From Methanomassiliicoccaceae archaeon (GTDB taxonomy: Archaea; Thermoplasmatota; Thermoplasmata; Methanomassiliicoccales; Methanomethylophilaceae): a DNA stretch of 47,728 bases. The notes below the pieces were generated by a model. The model saw only the letters and a program-made list of their open reading frames with translations. It did no database searches and was not told the DNA's origin. This document shows, piece by piece, positions 19,331 through 27,263 of the stretch. Both the position numbers and the translations under genes were made by a program. The stretch spans positions 1 through 47,728 of the forward strand of contig PWJQ01000034.1 in the NCBI GenBank assembly GCA_003560875.1, read 5' to 3'. Within the stretch, counting starts at the first letter, position 1. The number at the start of each line of letters is the position of its first letter.

Positions 19331-19729
19331 TCAAATGAACGATATCTCTCCGAGACTCTTTTCGAACATCACCGAATCGATGTTCAAGTCTGTCTTTGCA
19401 TCGTTTGTCAATGATCGGACGGTATCCTCATCGGTCAGAGCAAACATGTACACCAATGTATCGTTGGTGATCAATGTGCCGTTGGAAACATAACCACCGA
19501 ACGCTTCGTAGGTGGTGAATCCCAGATCATAGGATTGGCATAGGTCATTGATGGCATTCATAGCTGTGGTCGCATCGATAGCGTTACCATCGGTGTCTGT
19601 GAGGCCAAAGTAGACGGTGAAGACTTCAGTCTCATCCGTGACCGTTGCCGGTTCGTACAGGAAAACCGAGAACAAAGACACGAATGCCACCACCAAGGCA
19701 ACGAAGGCGATCATCTGATTCTTATCCAT
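19331..19729 (-). CDS. Small membrane-anchored hypothetical protein (132 aa)
   Basis: N-terminal TM helix (MIAFVALVVAFVSLFSVFLY) then a compact soluble domain; coherent ORF. Confidence 0.65.
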   Translation of the reverse strand: MDKNQMIAFVALVVAFVSLFSVFLYEPATVTDETEVFTVYFGLTDTDGNAIDATTAMNAINDLCQSYDLGFTTYEAFGGYVSNGTLITNDTLVYMFALTDEDTVRSLTNDAKTDLNIDSVMFEKSLGEISFI

Positions 19730-20070
19730 ACTTGGGTATAGAAATCATGTAGTTAATCCTATTGAAACACTGATCGTTGAGACTTCTTCTCTAGAAATAT
19801 TCTGAAAATACAGAGTAAATCGCCTGCGTGCTCTTGGCAAGCAGGCAGGTCAAATGCCTTAGGCCACCGTAGCTTAAATATCAAGACCCGGAGTATAGAA
19901 AACTCTGAACAAACCACTCCCTTTCAGACCTCCTGGAGCCTCAGGATTCTTGTCTGAGCGTCTTTATGTGCTGAAAGGTCCAGTATGTCCCTGTTGACCA
20001 AAACATTTAATACAAACCAAGGATTGTCGGAAAATTGTACCCAATTGTATATTAATATTCGGTGAATCTT

Positions 20071-20799
20071 ATGGCTATCAAAAACGGCGACATGGTCCGT
20101 GTGGATTACGAGGCATATCTGGTAGACGATGACATCCTATTCGATACCAGTAAGGAAGACAGTGCACAGGATGCGGGAATTTTCAACGAGAAGTACAAAT
20201 ACGCCCCCATGCCCGTGTCAGTAGGAAGCGGAAAGATATTCCCCGGTTTCGAACAAGCGATCGAGGGTGCCGAAATCGGCGAGGAGAAGGAGGTCACCAT
20301 ACCTCCGGAGCTCGGAGCCGGTGAAAGGGACCCCAAGCTCACTGAGCTTTTCCCGATACGCGAGTTCATAAAGAAGGAGGTCCAGCCCTATCCGGGTCTG
20401 GAGGTCAACATCGGCAACCGCCGTGGAACCATCGCCTCCGTCAGCGCCGGCAGGGTCAGGGTCGACTTCAACAACCCCCTCGCCGGTAAGACACTTCTCT
20501 ACAAGTTCACGGTGACCGAGCTCATCGAGGATCCCGTGGAGAAGGCCAAGGCTATCTTGGACCTCAACTTCGGTACCTCGGAAGATTTCGAGTTCGTGGT
20601 CAACGAGGACAGCGTCGACGTCACCCTCTCCGAGGTCTGCAAGTTCGACCAGAGCTGGCCCATGGCCCGTTTCCGTCTGGTCTCCGACCTTCGTGAGACC
20701 TTCGGCGTGGACACCATACGCTTCATCGAGGTCTGGAGTAAGATATCCAAGGACGATGAGGACGAGGAGTCCGTAGAAGAGGCCCCTGCCGACGAGTGA
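20071..20799 (+). CDS. FKBP/SlyD-type peptidyl-prolyl isomerase, cytosolic, with acidic C-terminal tail
   Basis: MAIKNGDMVRVDYEAYLVDDDILFDTS, PMPVSVGSGKIFPGFEQAIEGAEIGEEKEVTIPPELGAGERDP, NNPLAGKTLLYKFTV; SD GGTGA before ATG. Confidence 0.92.
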   Translation: MAIKNGDMVRVDYEAYLVDDDILFDTSKEDSAQDAGIFNEKYKYAPMPVSVGSGKIFPGFEQAIEGAEIGEEKEVTIPPELGAGERDPKLTELFPIREFIKKEVQPYPGLEVNIGNRRGTIASVSAGRVRVDFNNPLAGKTLLYKFTVTELIEDPVEKAKAILDLNFGTSEDFEFVVNEDSVDVTLSEVCKFDQSWPMARFRLVSDLRETFGVDTIRFIEVWSKISKDDEDEESVEEAPADE

Positions 20800-20840
20800 T
20801 CGTCGGCTAAAACCCAATTCAACCTTTTAAACCAACCAAC

Positions 20841-20918
20841 GGGCGCGTGGCCTAGCCAGGATATGGCGGCAGCCTCCTAAGCTGCAAGTCAAGGGTTCGA
20901 ATCCCTTCGCGCTCGCCA
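20841..20918 (+). tRNA. tRNA-Arg, anticodon CCT, CCA encoded
   Basis: GGGCGCG TG GCCTAGCCAGGATATGGC GGCAGC CTCCTAA GCTGC ... AAGGGTTCGAATCCCTT CGCGCTC G CCA. Acceptor, anticodon and T stems pair. Confidence 0.95.
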
Positions 20919-21116
20919 TTATTTTCCTATACCGTATATGACATAAGCGCCGAGGAGGCAGAATCCTGCGGTCACAGCGGTGAGGATCAAGAGTTGCACC
21001 TTTTCTTGACGGAATCTCTTCTTGGAATCTATCCTCTTCGTAAGTTCCGCTGCCTGCTCGATGATCTTGCGAAGGAAGAAGTCCAAGGTCAACTGTTTCG
21101 GCGGAGGTTCGGCCAT
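20919..21116 (-). CDS. Small single-TM hypothetical protein (65 aa)
   Basis: Basic/amphipathic N-terminus followed by LLILTAVTAGFCLLGAYVIYGI; stop codon abuts the tRNA-Arg CCA end. Confidence 0.6.
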   Translation of the reverse strand: MAEPPPKQLTLDFFLRKIIEQAAELTKRIDSKKRFRQEKVQLLILTAVTAGFCLLGAYVIYGIGK

Positions 21117-21206
21117 TCAGATTATGAGTGACGGAGCCGAATATAACGGTTATGCCTGATGACAATTATAATAGAGACCTCCTGCATTCACCCCTGAGTG
21201 AGTTAG

Positions 21207-21791
21207 ATGACATCCGACCTTGGATTGGTTATGAGGAAAATGGGCCTAGGGGACTGGTACGACGGCTTGAATGAGGAGGGGAAGCGGATCCTTTCCCGTT
21301 ATTCTTCACATATAGATGAGTCGAAAGGCGCACAATGGTCCCTGCTGGAGATGGCCAAGCATGCTAATTTGGACGAGAACCACAAATTCGCCATAATATT
21401 GGCAACCCAGGGCCTGACCATCGGCGGTGATGCCCTGTTACATTTCCTGATGAATGAGGAGATGATCACAGCCACAGCCGAGATAAACAGGAACGATGAG
21501 GCGAAGTGGTACTGCGAGCAGGGTCTGAATATGGTGCCCAAGATCCTCGATGTCCTCAAGGACCATCACGGCGGGGTCCTTCCCAATTACATAGCCTGTC
21601 GGAACCGACTCATAGACCTAACAGTCGGCCTGGAAGGAGATTACGACCGGGCAGAGCGTCTGATGTTGGAATTCGTGGACCTCGGACTGTTGGATGCCAC
21701 GGAGGCGGAGTTTCGCATAAGGAGTCTCAAGATCCACCGTCTTCAACGCACTTTCGATTCCGTCTACTCGGTCCGTTTCACAAAGGATTAG
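21207..21791 (+). CDS. Hypothetical helical (TPR-like) protein, 194 aa
   Basis: Long ORF in a coding gap, helix-rich composition; no recognised family. Confidence 0.65.
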   Translation: MTSDLGLVMRKMGLGDWYDGLNEEGKRILSRYSSHIDESKGAQWSLLEMAKHANLDENHKFAIILATQGLTIGGDALLHFLMNEEMITATAEINRNDEAKWYCEQGLNMVPKILDVLKDHHGGVLPNYIACRNRLIDLTVGLEGDYDRAERLMLEFVDLGLLDATEAEFRIRSLKIHRLQRTFDSVYSVRFTKD

Positions 21792-22138
21792 AGTCCTGCC
21801 ACCTCTCTCCCGGGGAAGAAGGGGTATATGTCTATCCCCGGCTCCTCATAGGGGTGGGCATCGATAATGGCGTCGACAACCCTCCTCATGTCAGGGGCAC
21901 GGATGGCGAATTCGAGCCGCAACTCCTCCGCCTCCTCGACCTCTCCCACATTACCCTTGTAGGGATTGGCACCCTCAAGCGGCCTCCAACATCCTTTGAC
22001 CATCTGATAACTGAAGACCATGTCATAATTCGGATATATGGGTTCCATGGAGGCATTGATGGCCCGCATAATCTCGGCTCGGTTCTCGGGTGGAAGGAAA
22101 ACGACCACCTTGTAGTATCCTTCAATGGCCGATGGCAT
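21788..22138 (-). CDS. Stand-alone YqfO/NIF3-insert-like domain protein
   Basis: YYKVVVFLPPENRAEIMRAI...FSYQMVKGCWRPLEGANPYKGNVGEVEEAEELRLEFAI...VVDAIIDAHPYEEPGIDIYPF pattern. Confidence 0.8.
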   Translation of the reverse strand: MPSAIEGYYKVVVFLPPENRAEIMRAINASMEPIYPNYDMVFSYQMVKGCWRPLEGANPYKGNVGEVEEAEELRLEFAIRAPDMRRVVDAIIDAHPYEEPGIDIYPFFPGREVAGL

Positions 22139-22216
22139 GATTCAATGAATGATGACCAGACTTAATTATGTTGCCGAATGCCAAGTCTTATCATCAATCG
22201 CACCGATATTGATTTC

Positions 22217-22498
22217 ATGGCAAAGCAAGTCAACGCTTCGCACATTCTGGTAAAGAGTAAGAAGAAGGCCAATGAGATACTCGCCATGCTGAATGGTGGG
22301 GAGTCATTTGAGGCTATGGCGAAGAAGTATTCAGAGTGTCCCTCGGGAAAGAAGGGCGGCATCCTGGGTTGGTTCGGTCGCAACCAGATGGTGGCAGAAT
22401 TTGAGAACGCAGCATTCAAGGCCGAGGCCGGTAATGTCGTCGGTCCTGTCCGGACCCAGTTTGGTTGGCACCTCATCTTGGTCAACGAAACCAAGTGA
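22217..22498 (+). CDS. Parvulin-type peptidyl-prolyl isomerase (PpiC-like)
   Basis: MAKQVNASHILVKSKKKANEILAMLNGGESFEAMAKKYSECPSGKKGGILGWFGRNQMVAEFENAAF...VRTQFGWHLILV. Confidence 0.95.
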   Translation: MAKQVNASHILVKSKKKANEILAMLNGGESFEAMAKKYSECPSGKKGGILGWFGRNQMVAEFENAAFKAEAGNVVGPVRTQFGWHLILVNETK

Positions 22499-22554
22499 GA
22501 ATAATAACAAAACAAATTCCAAACCACTTAACTACTCATGGAGGAATGAATCGA

Positions 22555-22797
22555 TTATGGCTGAAGCCTCTTCAGGATTCCGTTCAGCTCTTTGATGCTT
22601 ATCAGCCTCCCCTTGCTCACGACCTCTCCGTCGATGATCAGTGTGGGAATGGCCATCACGCCGCGGGAGGTCATCACATCGGGGTCGTTGACTTCAAGGA
22701 CCTCGGCGGACAGGCCCGTCTCGAGCAGGGAGTTCCTAACGTTCCTTTGCATACGTTCGCACTTGATGCAATTACTGCCGAATATCTCGATTTTCAT
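22555..22797 (-). CDS. Small thioredoxin-fold redox-disulfide protein
   Basis: MKIEIFGSNCIKCERMQRNVRNSLLE (CxxC), VMAIPTLIIDGEVVSKG. Confidence 0.88.
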   Translation of the reverse strand: MKIEIFGSNCIKCERMQRNVRNSLLETGLSAEVLEVNDPDVMTSRGVMAIPTLIIDGEVVSKGRLISIKELNGILKRLQP

Positions 22798-23036
22798 TTT
22801 CTATCCCGCCATTCCACGTATGCCTTGACCAGGCTGTCGGTGTAGTCCTCCCTTCGCTCCTTGGGTATGTAGTTGTAAATGGCGGCCTGCTTGATAATCT
22901 CGGCTCGTAGGGAATCACCATCGAGCCCCTCAACCGATTCGAATATACCGTTCAGATTAGATATCCCGACGGCCATCCCCTTGACGCGTATGCGTCCCAC
23001 CTCGGCCGCCGCCTTGGCGATGCAACAATCACTCAG
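22794..23036 (-). CDS. Small protein coupled to the thioredoxin-like gene; likely starts at CTG 23036 (GTG 23000 in the ORF track)
   Basis: Frame from CTG 23036: (M)SDCCIAKAAAEVGRIRVKGMAVGISNLNGIFESVEGL...; ATGA overlap with the downstream gene. The CTG sits 3 nt after GGTGAT. Confidence 0.6.
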   Translation of the reverse strand: MSDCCIAKAAAEVGRIRVKGMAVGISNLNGIFESVEGLDGDSLRAEIIKQAAIYNYIPKERREDYTDSLVKAYVEWRDRK

Positions 23037-23100
23037 AATATCACCGTTTGATAATCACGAGGGTTGGTATTAAAGTTATTTCAAATCAATTGGGAACGGT

Positions 23101-23433
23101 GTGAAAATGGCGTTGATAAGAGTCAACATGGGAGTATGTGAGTACACCCATATGGTGAGGGTCACACAGCGTGACGACGGTCTGTTGGATGTGGACATCG
23201 AATCGGAATGCGATAAGGTCAGAGAGTACGGGGAGCAGTTGGGAACTCTATGCATGGAGGACCTGGGTTGTATAACACTCAGTAAGATAATGGACCCGAT
23301 GATAGTCGAACACCTCACACCGACATGCATGGCTCCCGTGGCGGTCTTCAACGCCGCTTGGATGGAGGCGGGCCTCATGTCACGTTCCTTGGCTATAAAG
23401 GTCGGCCAGATAGGCATGGATTTCCTGGAGTAG
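23101..23433 (+). CDS. Small Cys-containing protein resembling DUF6951 (start GTG 23101 or ATG 23107)
   Basis: ALIRVNMGVCEYTHMVRVTQRDDGLLDVDIESECDKVREYGEQLG... compact ORF with several Cys. Confidence 0.6.
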   Translation: MKMALIRVNMGVCEYTHMVRVTQRDDGLLDVDIESECDKVREYGEQLGTLCMEDLGCITLSKIMDPMIVEHLTPTCMAPVAVFNAAWMEAGLMSRSLAIKVGQIGMDFLE

Positions 23434-23479
23434 GGGTAAGGGTTATCTATCCCCTGAGGGGATGTTACACAGGTTCCAT

Positions 23480-24847
23480 ATGAATAAAGAATACGACATT
23501 ATCGTAATAGGCTCAGGAGCGGGCCTTAATATCGCCCAAGCCGCCCGTGAGAAGGGGCAGAAGGTAGCCATTTTCGAGAACGGGCCCATGGGGGGGACAT
23601 GTCTCAATCGCGGCTGTATACCTTCCAAGATATGGACCACAGTCGCCGATGTCATCCGTCAGGCCGAGGACTCGCGATCGATAGGCGTCTCCATGAAAGC
23701 AGAGACCGTGGATTTTGCACTTATAAGGCAGAGACTGACGAAGATGACACACGGCGACTCGAAATCGATAGAGAGGTCTGTGGAGGGTGACAAAGGGATA
23801 GATCTCTTCAAGAAGACGGCCGAGTTCGTTGGCCCCAAGACGATCAAGGCAGGCATCAAGACCGTCAAGGCCGATAAGATCGTGATCGCCAACGGCACAC
23901 GCACCATGGTCCCCGCCATCCCCGGTCTGGAAAAGACTGGTTATCTGACTTCTGAGGATGTGTTCGAGATAAAAACACCTCCTCGGAGTCTGATAATCCT
24001 GGGTGGAGGTTACAAGGCGGCGGAGTTCGGTCATTTCTTCAGTGCGATAGGCGTCGATGTCACGATCGTGGGGCGCAACTCGAGGTTCCTTCCCTCGGAG
24101 GAACCTGAGGCTGGAGAGGCGGTCTTGGAAGGGCTGTCAAAACACGTTGATTTCTATCTAGGGTATGAAGTCAAGGAAGTGAATGTGCAGGGCGCGATGA
24201 AGAGGGTCTCATTGAAGTCCGGTGATGACCATCAGGAGTTGGATGCCGAGGAGATATTGGTATGCACCGGTGTTAGGAACAACAACGACCTCCTGCAGCC
24301 CGAGAAGTCCGGTGTGGATTTGGACATAAACGGTTACATCATTGTGGACAAGCAGCTACGCACCAACGTGGATGGCATCTACGCCTTTGGTGACACCATT
24401 GGAAGGAACATGTTCAGACACAATGCCAACTACCAGAGCATGATCGTATGGCAGAACATCAACGGCCAGACAGTCGAAATGGACGAGTCCGTCATACCGC
24501 ACGCCGTCTTCTCCTGGCCTCAGATAGCTTCCGTGGGTCTCAAGGAGGCGGATGCCAAGGCCCGCGGCATTGAGGTTCTGATAGGACATCACCGTTATCA
24601 TGACACCGGCAAGGGTTATGCGATGGATTCCAAGGACGGTTTCGTCAAGGTCGTGGTGGACAAGGAGAGCATGTCCATACTCGGTGCCACCGTATGCGGT
24701 CCAGAGGCCACCTCCTTGCTTCAGGGCGTGGTGTACATGATGATGTCAGGTAAAGGGAGTCCTGCCCCATTGATGAGAAGTCAAGTGATACATCCGACAT
24801 TATCGGAGGTCGTCGACAGAGCGTTCCGTGGACTTCATGTCCATTGA
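23480..24847 (+). CDS. Pyridine nucleotide-disulfide oxidoreductase (dihydrolipoamide dehydrogenase/mercuric-reductase-like)
   Basis: IIVIGSGAGLNIAQAAREKGQKVAIFENGPMGGTCLNRGCIPSK; LIILGGGYKAAEFGHFF; GIYAFGDTIGRNMFRHNANYQ. Confidence 0.92.
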   Translation: MNKEYDIIVIGSGAGLNIAQAAREKGQKVAIFENGPMGGTCLNRGCIPSKIWTTVADVIRQAEDSRSIGVSMKAETVDFALIRQRLTKMTHGDSKSIERSVEGDKGIDLFKKTAEFVGPKTIKAGIKTVKADKIVIANGTRTMVPAIPGLEKTGYLTSEDVFEIKTPPRSLIILGGGYKAAEFGHFFSAIGVDVTIVGRNSRFLPSEEPEAGEAVLEGLSKHVDFYLGYEVKEVNVQGAMKRVSLKSGDDHQELDAEEILVCTGVRNNNDLLQPEKSGVDLDINGYIIVDKQLRTNVDGIYAFGDTIGRNMFRHNANYQSMIVWQNINGQTVEMDESVIPHAVFSWPQIASVGLKEADAKARGIEVLIGHHRYHDTGKGYAMDSKDGFVKVVVDKESMSILGATVCGPEATSLLQGVVYMMMSGKGSPAPLMRSQVIHPTLSEVVDRAFRGLHVH

Positions 24848-25753
24848 GTTCGTGTCCGGTTTCTCGGCGATGAGCTTCTGCTTTATCCGTTTGGAGAACC
24901 AACGCCCACTGGCTATGCTCGCCACGTGGGGAACGGGCGGGAGCAGGTAGAAGAAGGAACCTATCAGGCCCAATATCTTCTTGTGTGTCGGCAGTGCCTG
25001 GATCTTGCATTGCATCGGATCCTCGGCATCATGTGACCGAATCAGGCCGAGCATGGATTTTATTATCTGCATGTCAGCCTGCATGACCACACCGATACTC
25101 CAGTCGATGGCCTTATCGATCGGAACACAATAGCCACGGGCGTAGCACTCCTTCTTCAGGATACAGCGGCGTAGATCGTCCTCTCCCAGACCGCGATATT
25201 CCGTCCAGGCATGCCCCATGGTCGGCATCGAATGTGCATCACTGGCTCCCAGGGTGGCCCATCTACCGTACATGTTGGCGATCCTCTGGGCGTGTGAGTT
25301 GGAATAGGAATCTATGTGGCCCGCGTTTATGGTCTCGATTGCATCGATATCAAGTTCGAATATTCGGTCCTGAAGGGCAGGTACGTGAAGACTGAAAGGA
25401 TGAGGGGCGACCACTATGCCGCCTTGGTCCCGAATGGCGTCGATGGTCTCCTCGGCAGTCATCCCACGGGGGATCTCCTCATTGAGCCAAAGTCCGATTA
25501 TCTCCCCGTCCGTGGTGTTAATCTCCTCGCCCATCACAAGGTCGAGGTTATCATAGGCCCGGGCGGCGTCCCTGGCCTTGAAAGCCCCCTTCATGGTGTT
25601 GTGGTCGGTTATGCATAGGACGTCGTCACCGAGTTTTGTGGCATGTTTTACAACATCCTCAGGGTCAGAGACCGATTCGGGGAAGAACAGGGGGCCTAGG
25701 GAGCCGAATCCTGAATATTTCGTGTGGACATGTGTGTCGGCCCTGCCTAGCAT
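24800..25753 (-). CDS. PHP-domain metal-dependent phosphoesterase-like protein
   Basis: MLGRADTHVHTKYSGFG, LCITDHNTMKGAF, VVAPHPFSLHVP, ATLGASDAHSMPTMGHAWTEY. Confidence 0.88.
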   Translation of the reverse strand: MLGRADTHVHTKYSGFGSLGPLFFPESVSDPEDVVKHATKLGDDVLCITDHNTMKGAFKARDAARAYDNLDLVMGEEINTTDGEIIGLWLNEEIPRGMTAEETIDAIRDQGGIVVAPHPFSLHVPALQDRIFELDIDAIETINAGHIDSYSNSHAQRIANMYGRWATLGASDAHSMPTMGHAWTEYRGLGEDDLRRCILKKECYARGYCVPIDKAIDWSIGVVMQADMQIIKSMLGLIRSHDAEDPMQCKIQALPTHKKILGLIGSFFYLLPPVPHVASIASGRWFSKRIKQKLIAEKPDTNSMDMKSTERSVDDLR

Positions 25754-25849
25754 ATGCGTTGCTATTATGATATTTGAATTTAAGCTTTTCCCGGTATGTA
25801 CAAAAGTTGTGAAAAAGGTTGAAATATTCATATATGATTGATAACACGA

Positions 25850-26785
25850 ATGTCTCTGGCCTTGCTAGGCTTGCCTATAGGATTCATCCTCCTTTACTTC
25901 TCATCCAATTGGTTGGTGGACTCGGCGAAAAAGCTGGCGCTCATATTGGGTGTTTCGCCTTTCGTCATCGGTCTCACCATCGTGGCTTTCGGCTCGTCGT
26001 CCCCCGAGGCCGCCCTGGCTCTGATGTCCGGAAAATCCTCCGATGTCGTTCTAGGTAATATCGTCGGCAGCAACATAGCCAACATAGGCCTGGTGATCGG
26101 ACTCTCCGCCATGGTATATCCACTTGCGACACGTTTCGACACCGTCCGTTTCGAGGTTTGGATGATGCTCGCCGCGATCCTCCTGTTCACGTTCATGGCC
26201 TCATCCGGGGCGTTCGATCTCTTCGAAGGACTGGTCATGCTGGTATTGATGTCGTTTTTCGTGTACATCGTTTACCGGTTCTCACGGCAGGATCCGATGA
26301 GGGAGATAGCTGATAAGGTTCTGATGGCAGGTGAGACAGGGTCAATTCGCAGGAACCTCATGATCACCGTCGTATCATTGGCCCTGCTCATAACGGGGGC
26401 GCAATTTTTCGTCGTGGGTGCGATAGAACTGGCTAACATGGTCGGAGTGTCCGAACTCCTCATAGGTCTGGTGGTGGTGGCCATAGGCACGTCACTACCC
26501 GAACTCTCCATATCATTGGCCGCGGCGTACAAACGTGAGACGGAGATAATCCTCAGTAACATCATAGGTAGCAACATATTCAATTCCCTTTTCGTGATAG
26601 GTCTCGCCACCGTCAACGCCACCATAACAGTGCCGCGCGGAATGCTCCTTCTGGAGTTCCCGTTGATGATAGCCCTGTCCCTCATGCTCCTCTTATTCAT
26701 CCGTTTCCGTGGCGGGGTGGGTCGGAAAGCGGGCCTAGTGTTCGTTTTTATATACTTTGGCTACTTGGCGGTATTATTCATCTGA
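25850..26785 (+). CDS. CaCA-family Na+/Ca2+ antiporter-like protein
   Basis: Two alpha repeats: GLTIVAFGSSSPEAALALMS...VLGNIVGSNIANIGLVIG and GLVVVAIGTSLPELSISLAAA...ILSNIIGSNIFNSLFVIG. Confidence 0.93.
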   Translation: MSLALLGLPIGFILLYFSSNWLVDSAKKLALILGVSPFVIGLTIVAFGSSSPEAALALMSGKSSDVVLGNIVGSNIANIGLVIGLSAMVYPLATRFDTVRFEVWMMLAAILLFTFMASSGAFDLFEGLVMLVLMSFFVYIVYRFSRQDPMREIADKVLMAGETGSIRRNLMITVVSLALLITGAQFFVVGAIELANMVGVSELLIGLVVVAIGTSLPELSISLAAAYKRETEIILSNIIGSNIFNSLFVIGLATVNATITVPRGMLLLEFPLMIALSLMLLLFIRFRGGVGRKAGLVFVFIYFGYLAVLFI

Positions 26786-26798
26786 AGGGATTGAGCTC

Positions 26799-27263
26799 AT
26801 GTTAGGGGTTTGGGACTGGATCTATCTGGCGTTTCTATCCATGGTGCCCGTGGTGGAGGGAAGATATGCCATCATCTATGCCATACATGAGATGGGCGCC
26901 GACCCTTTGAGCGCATTCCTATGGTGTGCGACCTTCAACATACTCGCATCCCCCTTGGTCTATTTCGGACTCAGCGTGGTCTATACCCGTTGGTTGTGCA
27001 AGATAGATTTCATACGCGTGGTCTATGATTTCTGTGTCAAAAGGGTCTCCAGCAAGAACAGCAAGCCCTTGGAGAAGTGGCAGGAACTGGGACTGATATT
27101 CTTCGTGGCCATCCCCCTGCCTGTGACCGGCGTTTGGACGGCGACACTGCTAGCATGGCTTTTCGAGTTGGAGGTCAGAAAGTCGATAATCGTCATCGGC
27201 ATCGGCGTCATCATCGCCTGTGCGATAACCACCCTGCTGACTGTGGGGATACTCAGCATCTAG
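26799..27263 (+). CDS. Small multi-drug export-like (COG2426 type) membrane protein
   Basis: MVPVVEGRYAIIYAIHEMGADPLSAFLWCATFNIL and FFVAIPLPVTGVWTATLLAWLFELEVRKSI. Confidence 0.85.
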   Translation: MLGVWDWIYLAFLSMVPVVEGRYAIIYAIHEMGADPLSAFLWCATFNILASPLVYFGLSVVYTRWLCKIDFIRVVYDFCVKRVSSKNSKPLEKWQELGLIFFVAIPLPVTGVWTATLLAWLFELEVRKSIIVIGIGVIIACAITTLLTVGILSI

